A stretch of 64,000 nucleotides of DNA from Melampsora larici-populina 98AG31 (GCF_000204055.1 NW_006768790.1:513534-577533), one strand, 5' to 3'. Numbered from the stretch's first letter, positions 33,574 through 46,400 are shown. Notes: a model not told the origin generated them from the letters alone. Numbers and translations: made by a program.

Positions 33574-34950
33574 CGGTCTGAGTCAAGCCTCAGGCAGACT
33601 AGGAGACAAGCGGCCCTGAACGCTCAGCATTAACAACTGGATGCTCATTTTCCCCTACTGAACGCTCAGTGTTCCTCACTGAACACCTGGAAGCTCCCCA
33701 TGAACTATCCTTGCCCCAAGAAAACCTGGTGACCATTGCCTGTTCCACATTGGAGAGCCAGCTCACACGTCTGGACACGCCTGCGGGGTCAGATCCTGTC
33801 AGATCAGATGAGTGGTCAACTGTTGGATAACTCCTCCTATCACCACCTGAGCCAACTTCTATGATTGGCTGACCGCTTCTTGAAGGATGGTCAGTCCATT
33901 TCTCTCTCTCTATGTATCTTTTTAACCCTTTCTTCCATGGACCATCACTCTGATATTGGGATGTTCAAGAAAAAGCGCAAAAATGCAAGTTTGACCAATC
34001 TCACTTACCAAGCTTGTTGCTACCGCAATCTGACTGTCTCTTTCTTTCATTCCCCACAGGATTTGTGAGGCGATATCTCCATCTGACCAATCAACCTGCT
34101 ACCCTCTCGTACTATTTTTCACCTCAGTCAAGAATCGGGGATTCAGTCTGCATCAGTCTAACATCAATCTCAATATCTCAATGTTTGAAGTGAATTCATA
34201 TTGATTTCGGTGGCTCCCTGGTTATGCACATCAAGTCTCTCTCGGACTCTGACCTTGTACGCTGGACAAGCGTCTCAAAGTCTCTAGTTACTAACAGCGG
34301 TGTCAAAGAAAATGAGCGCCAATAAAGACGTCAAAAAGCAGCGACAAAGACTAAAGGCTCGGAGTCAAGTGGTGGACCTTCTCTCGGACTTGGTCTCAAT
34401 TTTGCGGATCTCAATGCTCAAAGGTCACTCGACACGGAAACCATCATTCATCCAAATCATTATCTAGCATATCATCTTCTTATACTGATCAATTGGTTCC
34501 ACCGCATGAAGTAATCTGATCTTAGGTGAGACGTATGACTGTGTAGGAGCCGATAAAGGAATGAAGCCACACTTCTTATATAGCTTCCTTTTCCAATGGT
34601 TTGGTTAGGGTAGATCTGGGTTCAGTACAAAATAAATGGAGTAGTTCTCTGTAGTTCTTCTTTATTTTTATGGGAATCATACTTAGATTTTGAATTTCTT
34701 TTTTTCTCTTCCTTCTAAACCAAAAACATTCACAAATTTAACAAAATTTCTCAGAATCCCTTTTTGAAGAAAAAAAGAACAAAGATGTTATTTAATTTGA
34801 TTTTTGAAGAGTAAAATCATCATAAGATGATAGATGAATCAAAATCATTCTACTAGATAGAAAACTAACCCCTCCCTGTCAAATAAAAGAATCAAACACA
34901 AAGAATCAAACACATAAATCAAATCATATTATCAAACAAAAAAAAAGAAT
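33574..34950. other. Interior of CACTA-like element 2, no recognised gene
   Basis: An ATG frame of 51 codons (34313-34468, plus, starts MSANKDVKKQRQRLKARSQV) is basic and could be a captured exon. Otherwise the stretch is subterminal repeats followed by very A-rich DNA (34680-35000). Confidence 0.4.
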
Positions 34951-35058
34951 GAGATGAAAAGATTAATTAAAATTAAGAAAGACCAAAAAAGTAAGAAAGG
35001 AAAGAAAAAGAGACCAAGGATTTTTGATCTGCTTTACGTGTCCATTGTTTTGGTTTAT

Positions 35059-36130
35059 TTAAATTGATTCTAGGTTGAGGTGAATTTGAAGAACTTGAAT
35101 TAATCTTTTAATTGAAGAAGTATCAGAAGAAGAGATCAAAGTAGAATGAGATAATTCAAATGAATCAGATGAATTAACTTGATGATAAGACAAATTACTT
35201 GAAGAAGAAGTCAAATCTTTCCAATACAAAATCATTTGTAGATACAATCCCATTAAGTAAAGTACCAGCGCCGAAATTAAAAAGTAAAGTTGTATCACCA
35301 GTTTCAGTAAAAAGTAGTAAACAATCTAGCCAAACAACCTAAAGAAGAACTAAAGATGAAGATAGTTGACCGGTTGATTTTTTTTTGAAAATTGATTAAG
35401 ATTTGAGGAAGTTTAGATGAAAGTGATAATGGAATCATTATAGTCAATGAAGCTTGTAATACAGTTAATGAGATTGGTGAAATTGGAATTAATAAGATCG
35501 TTAGGATTGTGATCGGTAAGATTAGTGATAGGATCGATAGGAATGTTGAGTTTGATTGATTTGATAGTGAGATTATTAGAGAGGTGATGATTAAGTTTTG
35601 AATGAATAATAGAAAACTTTCACCTATTTCACTCGAAAAAGAAAGAAAATCATCGAATCAGTTTAAAAAGGCAAAAATCAATTCAACCTTTAATGAAATA
35701 AGATGACTGACCGTATGTTGAAGTAGGAAAATCATGTCTATAATTATATCCCATAATGATAATTAATCCTAAAGTATTTAAGATGAAACTACTTAAACTA
35801 AGACCACGAGCCGATTGAGACTTAAAGATTTGAGGGATTTGAGGGATTTTAACAATTGCAGAACCTAAGACAATTGCTAAACTTAAAGCTCTAGAGATTC
35901 CGAATTTCAAACAAATGATATGATCTACTTGTAAATCATAAACTAAATGTGTATAACATTCAGGACCTCAGAGAGCAATAGCAGGTGGCCGAATGAACCT
36001 ACATTACATTCACAAAAAAAGCAAGAAAGAAAGAATTAGTTTTTTCTTTGTTTTGGTTTACTTTTGATGAAGTGTTTGGATAAAGAAGAAGACTTACCAA
36101 GGAATGTTAGGAGTGGGACGTGGGCATACC
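35059..36130 (-). pseudogene. MPDU1/PQ-loop family gene fragment (dolichol-phosphate-sugar utilisation)
   Basis: The exon at about 35996-35683 encodes ECYTHLVYDLQVDHIICLKF, then SLAIVLGSAIVKIPQIPQIF, SQSARGLSLSSFILNTLGLI and MGYNYRHDFPTSTYGQSSYF. This is the first PQ-loop and following segment of MPDU1, an ER membrane protein needed to use mannose- and glucose-P-dolichol. A second stretch (about 35640-35330) reads LTVLQASLTIMIPLSLSSKL then PQILINFQKKINRSTIFIFS, the second PQ-loop. GCLARLFTTF follows, then a frameshift. A final hydrophobic helix ends ILYWKDL. A stop inside the first exon and the shifts near the end make it non-functional, and no convincing N-terminus is present. It lies wholly inside the CACTA-like element. 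Confidence 0.72.
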
Positions 36131-36133
36131 GAT

Positions 36134-36664
36134 TCACAAATCTAGAGTTGGAAAAAGACAACGAATGAGGATTGCTTTGATCGGGATGATGACGGCAGAG
36201 ATGGCTTGACAAAGGCAGAGGATAGAGCTGATCCTGAGCTTGAATGGGAGATGTTTGTAGATGAAGTTCGGATTGGGTGGTACGCACCTAGGTTCAGGAT
36301 TATGCAATCGAGGTAGATTAGATGATGAGCTTGCTACAGGACGATGAAATTGCTGCTGCTGTTGAGAATGCATTTGATTGGTATTTGTATTTGAGGAAGT
36401 TCTGGATGAGGGTGATGTGAAGATGTGGATTGATGGATGATCGAGATGGATGAGGTGGAGGTTGAGAAGGATAGCTTGAGTGAGAGGTGATGGGTGGTAA
36501 TTTGGTTTGATTGAGATGGTAAATGCAGTTGAGGATGATGACAATGAGTTGAGTTTAAAGGTGCACTGGTACTATTACTCCTACTCGATGGTCTTGGTTG
36601 GATAGCGTGATGTGGAGGTTTTGGTTGAAAAGTGTAATGTGGAGGAGGCGGTGGTACAGGAGAA
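36134..36664 (-). pseudogene. Ser/Pro/His-rich open region of unknown origin
   Basis: Overlapping minus-strand frames (36544-36134, and one upstream toward 36664) encode low-complexity protein with Pro runs, Gln runs and SSSS blocks. One stretch looks structured: AFTISIKPNYHPSPLTQAIL followed by LNLHLIHLDHPSIHIF. It may be the N-terminus of the MPDU1-like gene or a second captured fragment. I do not recognise it. Confidence 0.35.
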
Positions 36665-36963
36665 GTAGACTTGGTTGATTGAGCATATGTTTTGACGGAT
36701 CCCCCATGGGTTCATACAATCAGGGCAGGATAGGGCAGGACCGCTCATCCCGGCTCATCCCGGCTCATCACTGTTGATGAAGTTGGACGATGGCTCAGTG
36801 CTTCTGAGGTCAACGCCTGAGTCTGGTGCCTGGGGATGGGGCAAACTGGGCAGGCTCAGCGTACCAATTTGGCCTGGACAGAAATTTCACACTTTTTTTG
36901 ATACTTTTGCGCAAGATCTTTGGGCCCCCGACGTCGGGGGACTTCTCCACGGGCACTGTGTAA

Positions 36964-37352
36964 GGGTGTGCTAGCATATACAATTGGATCTGACTGGCAA
37001 ACACCTCGGCTGGACCTCCTCGAATCCCACTGAACTTATCAGGGACCGACACCTTAGGACCCTTTGGGACCAATGTGGGTGTTTGGTGTGATGCAGGTGC
37101 ACTGGTAGTAGAGTGTTGGTGCATCTGTGCGTTAGAAGCATTGGCTGGTGTGGTCTGCCAAGCCTCAATAGCGGCAAGGCGTTCCTCTGCCCGTCTGCCA
37201 TTGGCTTCGGCTTGTTCTCGCAACTGCCGCTCCAAGTACAGAGCGTTCTGCAGTTCGGCGATCTGGTGTTGGATGTTCTCCATCGTAGTAGGCGAGGTCT
37301 CTAAATTGGAGTCTAGTACGTCTACGAAGTCGGTTTCGGGTTCACTATCCAA
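36964..37352 (-). pseudogene. Gag N-terminal part of the Ty3 element
   Basis: ATG at 37352 (MDSEPETDFVDVLDSNLETS) opens an acidic segment. A predicted coiled coil (IQHQIAELQNALYLERQLRE) follows, then an Ala/Thr/His-rich linker. VPDKFSGIRGGPAEVFASQI QLYMLAHPY begins the gag domain. The native frame runs to 36964 and would continue at 33424 in the absence of the CACTA-like insert. The open frame seen beyond 36963 is insert sequence. Confidence 0.88.
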
Positions 37353-37669
37353 GTCAACGTTGTCCGTGGGGGTTCTGTATCATGGAGACGTGGTAGCTGA
37401 TTCTTGAATGTGCAAAGGTGAGATCTGGATCTAATTTTAATCTTTTGAATTAAAGTATACTGAGTTCTGGATCCGAGTCCGTGGTAAGTTCCGCTTCAAC
37501 TAATTAATTTGGTTCAGTCTTTTCTTCAGGTTCTAATTAAGGTTGGATCTGCAGGTGGTATTCAATAATCTAGGTTCAAATCAATTCGGTAATCTTCTCT
37601 GATGGTCTATGCGTCGGGGTTAAAGGGTTTCAAATCTAGTGAGAAAATCTTCGTTCTTGCTGTCTCAAA

Positions 37670-37694
37670 GCTTGTTGGTTTAGATCTGACAATA
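37670..37694 (-). promoter_or_regulatory. Presumed primer-binding region
   Basis: The minus strand just inside the 5' LTR reads TATTGTCAGATCTAAACC. This is where a host tRNA would prime. I cannot name the tRNA. Confidence 0.45.
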
Positions 37695-37818
37695 TGTTAA
37701 GGACAGGGGTCGGGGTTGGTTCTCTTTGAGGTCAGAGGCTCAGAAAGGTGGTTCTGTCTATCTGATAGATTGTCAGATAGAGAACAGAGCTACAGATGGT
37801 GTGGTCTACAAGCTAGAG
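37695..37818 (-). repeat. 5' LTR, part split off by the KDZ insertion
   Basis: 124 bp matching 27218-27341 of the left LTR. The other part is at 47984-48059, beyond the KDZ element. Confidence 0.92.
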
Positions 37819-38494
37819 CACCTGTGGCTACTAGACCCCTGGGTAACTACCCGAGGAAAATCAAGTATTCCAGCTCGGCTTCCCACCGTGCTCTCCGTGT
37901 AGGACTCCACGACTCAAAAGACAGGTCTTGCGGCCTTTTTTTGGCCAAGTCCCTCACCTACAAGACACGTCTCACTCCCCACCCCAGATGTGTCTGCAGT
38001 CTCCTCGCTGCTGAGCCTTCCAGACACGTCTGGAGGGATTTTTTTTGACAAGTCCCACTGCCAGTCCCATCTGCAGGACCTTTTTTCACCAAGTCCCACT
38101 TTTACATATGTATGTACCACTCATCTCAACACTCACCCCTCCTCAATCTCGATTCTCAACCCTCATCAAGTACATACATACATCCTACATCAACATCAAC
38201 TACTCACCGCCGACTGTCCCACTTCCAAGAACTCAAGATCAAGACTCACGTTAACTACATCAATCAACATCGACCACTCACCGCCACCGACTGTCTCATT
38301 AACACACCGTCTCACTTCAACTTCAAGGACTTATCAATGTTGACTGGTTCTCATACCTACATATCAGTCTATCAACAACTCACTCAAACGATGTTACCTA
38401 AACTAACACCCAACATCACTGATCACTCATCTGATTACATCCTTAATATCCTTATTAGATTTTCTTTGACCGGAAACACTCACACTCAACTCAA

Positions 38495-38584
38495 TCTTGA
38501 ATGATCAATCTTTGAATCCATAATCCGAGAGTCCAACTTGAGTTGAGACTCCGGATGATGGATTCAAAAATTCATTATTCAAGA
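38495..38584. repeat. Subterminal 90-bp palindrome, left side of KDZ element
   Basis: TCTTGAATGATCAATCTTTG and onward folds on itself over 45 bp per arm at about 80 percent. A related palindrome lies symmetrically at 47331-47420. Confidence 0.75.
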
Positions 38585-38589
38585 TTGAT

Positions 38590-39420
38590 CATAGACAGCA
38601 GATAATAAATTCATTATTGAAGATTGAACAAAAGATGACAAACATCTTATTTATCTCACAGATTGAACCAATGAACCAATGAGAAAAAACAAAACAAAAC
38701 AATATATCATTTTTTTGGTTTCAATGTGTTCCGATATTTATCAAATGGTGAATCAACAAAGAGACCGCATAACACTTTGTAAAAAACACACAGAATCCTA
38801 TAGAATCTCTTCATACAATAAAAGCAATTTGGATTATGTACACTCAAAATTTATCAGATTTTTGACCCAAAAAGAGCCAGTCCACATAGGTTCAAATCAT
38901 ACAACTGACATAATACAAATTACAATACACACGGGCGTAGTTTGTTTCATATACTGTCCCCACGGGCCACACAAGACAAAGGATTTCATGTCTTAAAGCA
39001 ACGATCTCACACTCAATACTTTCTGATGAAGCCAATGAGAGCCAATGTATTTGATATAGGTACCAATATGGAAAAAAAACAATTCATGTGATAGAATCAC
39101 ATGAAGAGGAAACAACACAATTGAAATATGATCGATGTATGGAATTGAAAGGAAAAAGAAGAGAACAGATCAATTCAAATACGATCGATCGATGAAAAAA
39201 TCAACTCAGTCAATAGAATTACAATCAATGCAATTATTTAGAACACATTTCATTTGATTCAGAACAAAGATAAGACTCGGGAAGAGCTTTTCACCAATAT
39301 TTCATAAATTTGATAAGAGTCTTACTCTTCTAAGCCAATCTTGTGAGAAAACTAAAAAAATGAGTTTGAGATACAAAACAAATATCAGAGTTGACATTCA
39401 GAAATTGCCCGATCTGGCGT
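38590..39420. other. KDZ interior, AT-rich non-coding DNA
   Basis: No open frame with a motif is present. The stretch lies between the left inverted repeat and the 3' end of the accessory gene. Confidence 0.5.
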
Positions 39421-41324
39421 TTAGAAATCACCCAATCCACCCCACTCCTCTTCACTATCCGCTCCACTATCCTTATCTTCTTCGATTTTCTCATCAGACA
39501 CTTTCTGTAACACAAATTTACCATTATTCATATCATCAAGCCAAAGATCTCTTTTGCTGTTCATACCCCTGAAGCCTAAATTCAATACTCCAGGTGTAAG
39601 CTTTGACCCAGGATGCTGAACAATCCTGAAGTTTGGATACCTTTTTTTGAGAAGATTGTGAGGGTTCGGCCCACGAGGGAATCCTTTAGTAGGACTGGCA
39701 TTGAGCAACCGTTCTGATGAACTTTCATCAGTTTGATTCCTTTCAGCTAATTGATGTGAGAATAGAACTTACTCAGTTCCGCACGCAAAGAAGCAGATAA
39801 TTCTCCCTTGACACAGTCAGTAGGTGTGATTGTCTTTGGGACAGCCTTGCTATTTTTTCCATTATGTCTTGAAACCACCTCACTAATCAATAGGCCTTGC
39901 ACATGAGTTGCAAATATTTCAGGGAAATTAGCCTTATCCTTGGCGTAGTCGGCCATTTCATCGTGAGAGGTGTATTCCCGGCACCATGCCGGTTCTGCTG
40001 ATTTTCCATCGGAGGCCGCGTGAGTACCAGCTGCAAGAAAATAGTACACAAATTGCATATTGTTGGACTCGTTGTGGATCTAAACGCACATATCAAAGTT
40101 AAGTCAATAAATTGATATTAAAATAAAAGATGAAACCATTAACTCACTTGGTCATGTAACTGGTTAACACGTTTGAGTGACTTTCGATTGAATTCAGGAA
40201 GCAAATCACCCGTTGGATTCCCAGCAGCCACTTTGGCATAAACACTTGCCACTTTTTCAACACATACCATCTCGTCATATAAACTCTGCATTTCTTCTCT
40301 TTCCTCAGGAGTTAAGCTGCTACTCAATTTGTCTTCATCACCATCAGCTTGGTCTCCAGATTTCGGTGGAGGTCGAGGTAGGCCTGATAAGTCGTAGAAT
40401 ATAGAAGGATCAAAAACTGCCGGCCGCTCGACTGGGTAAGCCTTCCACATTTTTGCTAGGTCTTTATTTCGCTGACCAAGTGCACCAATCTCTGCTGAAC
40501 GAGGCACTATAACAATTGAGTGTGATGATGTCAGTTTGACATCCAAATTGTACACACATGTCCTGCACTTACTTTTATACTTCAGAGCATCAATACCATA
40601 GCTCAACCATAAATGAAAGCCATCCTGTTTTCGTTTCTTGTCAAGCTCCCCGCTGAGTGATAGGTCAAATTAGAAATCAATATCTTCACAGGTGGCGTGT
40701 CAAGAGATTAACTCACATTGCTTTGTTGACAGTAAATATAGAGACATTTCCCATCATCGCCAGCATTAACTTGGGATGATGATAAAGCTTTTGAATAGCT
40801 CTCAACTCGTCCAAGATTTTCGGAGGTACCACATTACCAAGCTCCTTACCCCAAGTGTAGTTTGAGATTCGAGTTTTGGGCCAATCCTTTGCAGCTTCCT
40901 TGTAAGTGGAGATGGTGGGTAAGATTGAATCTGAGTCAGACACATGACTTCTTGGATTTTGTATGAGGGCAGCTTTCCTGGTGGAAGGTTGAGTTTGCTC
41001 CAGATCGGGGTGAGGAGACAGCGGTGGAGGCAGAGTGAAAGGGTCGTCGATGTCGTCATCGAGATCATCAAGCAGGTCCAAAGGGTTGTAAGTTTCATCT
41101 TCTATACTGTCATTGTCAAATGTCTGAGTGTTGATAGGTTCCGGTTCGACAACTGCTTGAACACACTTCTATTTCACTCTAGTCGATTTTGCCGGAGCAG
41201 GTCGTTTGGTTGACTTTTTATTTGATTGAGACATCATGGATTGACGGGGAACTTGTGATATGTTTGACACAGATTGAGTAGTCGGAGACCGGTGTTGTGC
41301 TCCTGATCTTGTTATTCGAACCAT
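39421..41324 (-). CDS. KDZ accessory protein with HMG-box-like segment (five exons, one stop)
   Basis: The five exons are 41324-40717, 40652-40573, 40506-40148, 40079-39773 and 39746-39421. GT-AG introns join them into exactly 560 codons, stop included. The only break is a TAG at codon 52 (41169-41171). The N-terminus (MVRITRSGAQHRSPTTQS) is basic and then acidic. A middle segment (GFHLWLSYGIDALKYK, then MPRSAEIGALGQRNKDLAKM, then WKAYPVERPAVFDPSIFYDL) resembles an HMG box, a DNA-bending domain; this is inference. The C-terminal third (FPRGPNPHNLLKKRYPNFRI and onward) ends in an acidic tail. Conserved splice sites and frame indicate long selection as a gene. It diverges from the transposase, so it may help the element bind or fold its ends. 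A decayed host gene is less likely given its position inside the inverted repeats. Confidence 0.7.
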
Positions 41325-43497
41325 TGTGTTGAGAACCTCCTAAACACAATTGACAATGATTTGGCGGTGATTGTGAGTGAGCTATTGATCAGTATGTACG
41401 TTGAATTCAAATTGTTCAAAAGTGATGATTGGCCGTCGAAAATCAATAGGCCTAGAAGAGTGAAGATAGAAAAGAATTAGTAGTGTAATTCTTATGAGGA
41501 TTGAAAGAATGTTTGTATTGAACTAATTGTCAGGGTTGGAAAAAGTTGGAAATCAGAGATGAAATTGATATTATGTTGAACTCACCAAAAAGTAAAGGTG
41601 ATTGTAATATGGACTCCAGAGTTGATACCGGAGCACGTTTTGATATGTTTTGATAATATACGGCAGAGAGTTATTTGATATGAGAGGAGAAGTGACGACT
41701 AGCAATATCAGAGTATCCAGGTGAATGTTCAATTGTGTGAGGCTTCGTAAGCTATGAAAACCGTGTGAGCAGAAGGCCTGGGACCTGGGTGTGTATTTCG
41801 GATGTGACATTAGGACCATAACGTCAGTACATGTGTATGTAATAAGGATAAAACCATTAAATGTTACATGACTATGTACATATTGTTTCTCTGATGCACA
41901 TCTTTGGGCTGCAAAGGCAAATACACCGGTGGGCAGAAGTGTATATCTCACTCACTTTTGATACAAACTGAATTCTTCAAAAACAAAAGTTGTAGAGAAA
42001 TGAAATTCATCTAGAGTCTTATAATGACTCTTTTGAAAGTATTCATGTCTTGGGGGGCACTTAGCAGAATTTGTGATGTTTTGGGGTGCTGTAAATATCA
42101 CAAGTGCCCATATCTTACTCAATTTTGGCCCAATCTCAGAACTGTAATAATAAAAGTTGTATTTAACATAATTTTAATCAGAGTCTTATAATGACTCTTG
42201 AAAATATCCATGTCTTGGGAGTCACTTAGCCGAATTTGTGATGTTTTGGGGTGCTGTAAATTTCACAAACTGCTCATATCTTACTCAATTTTGGCCCAAA
42301 CTCAGAACTGTAATAATAAAAGTTGTAGGAAATTACATTTAACTTTCCATTTAATAATGGATTCCTCCAAAAAAATACCATCTTGACACACCTATGGCCA
42401 ATTTGAAATTCAATGCACATTTTGCTGAGCCCATATCTCATTCAATTTCTACCATTCACATTCAGGAGGTGTTCCAGTGTATTCCTGAGGATTTTTTAAG
42501 GGGGGTTTAATAATGAAGTTTGACCCCAAAATGACTTTGAAATTCATACAAATTTTCAGCTCTAAGAAGCACATATTTTGTGTTTTACGGTCAAATATAC
42601 CTACATAACACCATCCAAACAATTGATCTCATGATGAAGGAAGGGTGATTGTTTTTCAGGAGTATTTATGGTATATTCTAATCAGTTATAAATAACAGAT
42701 ACCCCGTCATATCTCATGACCACTGACTTACAAGGGTTTTTGTGGTTTTATTGACGTTATGGGAGAAGGGACTCCATTATCCTCTAGCCAGTAAACCCCA
42801 AGAAGATGTTGCTTTTTTTCAAAAGTGTCCAAATGAACTCATCATCAAATTTTGATCTGAACAATTCTCATAAGAACTTTATTGAAGTCCAATCAATATT
42901 GGATGACCTGTGTGTCTTTTGGGCACGTACAACTCGTAAGTTTTTCCCTTTCTACAAAGCACAAGTCCTTCAAAGGTCATAATGTTATCAATAGAGGCAT
43001 CATATGAATGATTGCTGCAATCACTTTATTTCACTTATTACCACCAGAATTGTCCTGTTATGAGAACACCCATAAGGTGTTGATTTATCCCCATTTCCTA
43101 CGGTAACAAAGCCATTGAGAATCTCAATGATTTGAGATAGATGTATTGCACATATATAACTCTATCGCATTGGCTTTGTTTTCTACAGATGACAAAGTTA
43201 TCTTTTTTTTCCATTGTGAGTATGATGCTGATCTCTCTAACAAGGTGATTCAATAACATGCCAATGTTGTGAATACGGCCTTGGCATAGGTTGGAGACAA
43301 GGAACACCGACCGCAGTTGAGTAGGTACCCAAACAGACATCTCAGTTCAGTTTAGATACCTAATCGGGAAGAATGAGAATAGCATGTACCCCTTCAATAA
43401 AATGAAAAAACAAAGACGTTGGGATCTCAAGGTATTGATTGGTAATCTATCCGTTGCCATCTTCATCCTTACTTAATTTTTCTTCAATTTATTCAAA
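41325..43497. other. Intergenic region between the two divergent KDZ genes
   Basis: Presumably holds both promoters. It contains a tandem repeat with a 165-bp period at 41946-42440. No gene-like frame has a motif. Most of the rest is AT-rich and featureless. Confidence 0.55.
41946..42440. repeat. Tandem repeat, 165-bp period, about 2.5-3 copies
   Basis: GTGATGTTTTGGGGTGCTGT occurs at 42073 and 42238. CATATCTTACTCAATTTTGG recurs with the same spacing. Degraded copies of the unit edge lie at about 41946 and 42425. Confidence 0.75.
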
Positions 43498-46400
43498 ATG
43501 GCTCCAAAGGGACAAACTATTCAATGCCCACTTGGCCCTTCGAAGAAAAAACGCAAGCAAGATGCACCCGAAGGCTCTGCTCAAGTTGTTGCTGAACTTC
43601 AAGCAAATGAGTCACTCTGGGTTCAGGATTGTATTGGTCAAATTGAACAAGCTGTTGCTGCATTGCCTCAACCTCATCACCAAACTGAGGAGCCAGTGAT
43701 CGATCCCACAGGAAGTTTGGATGAAGAAGATTCAAACAATCATCCTATTGAGCAAATGGAACAGCTTCGAAACAACTCACCCCCAGATTCAGACACAGAA
43801 GATGCTACCCTCAATCCCAATTCAACATTTGGAGAATACATACGCGGCTTGTACTACAAGAAAAAGCAGCTTACAGAAGCCAGAAATTGGACCAAAGTCC
43901 TCGGTCCGATGTTCCTCACGTATATGATATGTTCTCAAAAGACCTCCCAATGTGGCAACAATCAATCATGGAGTATGGATTGCAATATGACGTGTTCATG
44001 TGGTGTAGGAGACATACGCACTCGATTGGTGGATATGGTTGACATACTGGGTTTGTCATTTCAAGTTTATATGATTGTTAGACTTACTTATACTTACTTA
44101 CTAATATGATCTCATGATATCATAGAACGAAATCAGGAGGCGGTGACGTTTTGCAAATGTACATCAGATCAAGTTTGTTTAGTTTGAAAGGGATACATTG
44201 GTGGCTCGCCAATTCACCCTCAAACAGCGTATTCGATTTGTCTTCTTTGTTTGCATCACGTTCTGTGGAAGTACTGCACCGTTCGGACGCAAGGATTTGC
44301 CCTTGCTCTGGACGAGTTCCTTGACGCATTCAATGCACTGATTCTAGCTAGGGGTTTGAATAAGGTAGTTGTAAGTTTTCTTGGTCATTTTCATCACTTA
44401 CTGACTGATAAGCAATTGGATTCATGTGTCAATGTAGCCTCGACGGTGGCGCCGAACTTTTTCATTGGCAATCAATGCTTATAGACACATGCTCAGGCTG
44501 GAAGAGGAGCTGTCTATCAAGTCATTGAAACTGAGCCCTCTTGAGCAGTTGGCCAAGAACTGCCCGAGATGTTTTGGCCCCCCTTCAAGACTACGAGACA
44601 AATGACGACGACCTAGATGAGCCTCACTATGTGGTGTGCGTTGACGGTAATTTTTAACACCGCCGACACAAAGCTGCTAGCCAAGAATACAAAGAGAAAG
44701 AGATCATCATTCCATCTCTTTTCATTGATCCGAAAAAGGTTGTCGAGTGGGAGGTCGGAGGAATCAAAAAGAACAAGGATGCAATCAAATCAGTATGTAA
44801 TCCTGATATAAGAAACCATATGTTCTCAATTAGTCTAACTGCGTACATATGTATTCTTTCCTTCAGGATCCCTGTAGCCCTCAGCACACTGCTGCAGCTG
44901 ATCACTGAGGTGGTGCAACGTGGAAAGGATGTGACGAGACAGGCCTCATTGGAATGGCGTGTCAACACGATCACATCCTTTCCTATGTGAATGTTGTCCA
45001 GACAGGTGAACGGTGAGCTTCAAGCTTTGTCCAGAATTATAATTTTTTTACTCATGATCTATACACATATCTAGGCAGTGTTACGTCCTGGCAATGATTG
45101 ATCAACTCTTTGAACGGATCCACGAAGCTGATAAGCCAAAAAAAAGAGTGGCTGTTCTTTACGATATCGGATGTACTTTGGAGAAAAGTATTCACAAGGC
45201 AAGCGCTTTGCCATACGGTTCTCCTTTTCACAACTCACAACCTAACCAGTTTTTTAACTTTAGAACAAATTATTCCAAGACAAATTTTGAAGGCCTGGAC
45301 TTAAGTTTGGAACAAGTGCATTCCATGCATATGTGCAAGAATGGTCTTGTCAGCTCCTCTACAATCCAAGGCTAAACAAGGGGTGGGGCCTTTTGGATGG
45401 CGAAGGCTTGGAAAGAAATTGGAGTCATCTTTCGCCATTGATTAGTCCAAACCGGTATGCGACAAAGCAACACCGTATGGATGGTATCAATTTGAAAACC
45501 GCCCATCGAAACGAAGTTTTGTGCATTAACGCGGGTAAGTTTTCTCTGTGTATAAATTCTTGGAGGTATTTGAATAACTGAGACTCAAATTGAATTTTAA
45601 GAGCTCAATCGGCTTCTACAAAACTGAGTACAGCTGAGAAGACTCTTGCAGAGGCTAAAGTAGTTCTCCAGAGACTACAAACCCAGAATCCCGAGTACAC
45701 CATTGATTACTTTGCCAATCAATGGGAAAGACAGAAAAGATGTCAATTGGATGCAATGTCAAATGGGACGCTTAAAAAATTTGAAGAGCAGTTGATACAC
45801 TTACTTGACTTGGAGGAGGAGTTAAGGGATGTTCTGTGAGCAAGGCTCCTGATTTGTGAGAGGCATACCAAGATCCACTGACTTGATTGACCTCCAGTTC
45901 CCAGCTTGCCAACTTACGCAAAAAAAAGAGACAAGCTCGTACAGATGCCGAGAAGGAAGCGGCCATTACTCTACCAGGGTCGATAGTAGCCATGGAAAGT
46001 GCGATAGAGGCTGTTTTCAAGCAGCTCAGAAGTGAACTAGAGTTTTGAAAACTCAAGCTAGCTACTAGTGAGTCCAAACTTTTACTACACTCTGATTCGA
46101 AGTCTACAGGCTCATGAAACACAGTTTGCAGGTTTGAAGGCCCAGGCACTTATTCGTGTACGGCTTGCAAAGATGAAATTATATGAGGCTAAGGTAGGAA
46201 TCATGGTGGCACAAAAACGGTGGGACAAGAATGGTCAGGGTGAGTCTTTTTTGACTTGATATCACTATCGTTTTGCAATCTGACAATACATATGTTTGAT
46301 AGGTACGATGATTCAGCAAAACTTGAAGAAACTGATGACGAGAAAGCAGTTAATGTTCAAAAGGAAGTGGGAGTCGTATCGGCTCCAAGTGAATAAGTAC

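Larger units (their letters stand above)
33428..36960. mobile_element. CACTA-like element, 3,533 bp, inside gag, carrying host-gene pieces
   Basis: The 50-bp terminal inverted repeats (33428-33477, 36911-36960) begin CACAGTGCCCGTGGAGAAG and contain the perfect palindrome CCCCCGACGTCGGGGG. TAA flanks both ends (33425-33427, 36961-36963). CAC termini plus a 3-bp duplication point to CACTA/EnSpm, although CACAG instead of CACTA/CACTG is unusual. ACGCTCAG-type words recur in the subterminal zones (33618, 33660, 36856). No transposase is recognisable. The interior holds an MPDU1-like gene fragment and a Ser/Pro/His-rich open region, as in gene-capturing Pack-CACTA elements. Confidence 0.85.

Noticed and set aside
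41571..41951. 126-codon minus-strand frame in the KDZ intergenic region
   Set aside because: It overlaps the edge of the tandem repeat, has no motif and has no splice continuity with the accessory gene.
44654..44974. Minus-strand frames across the KDZ transposase
   Set aside because: They are shadows of the plus-strand transposase exons, which carry the catalytic motifs.
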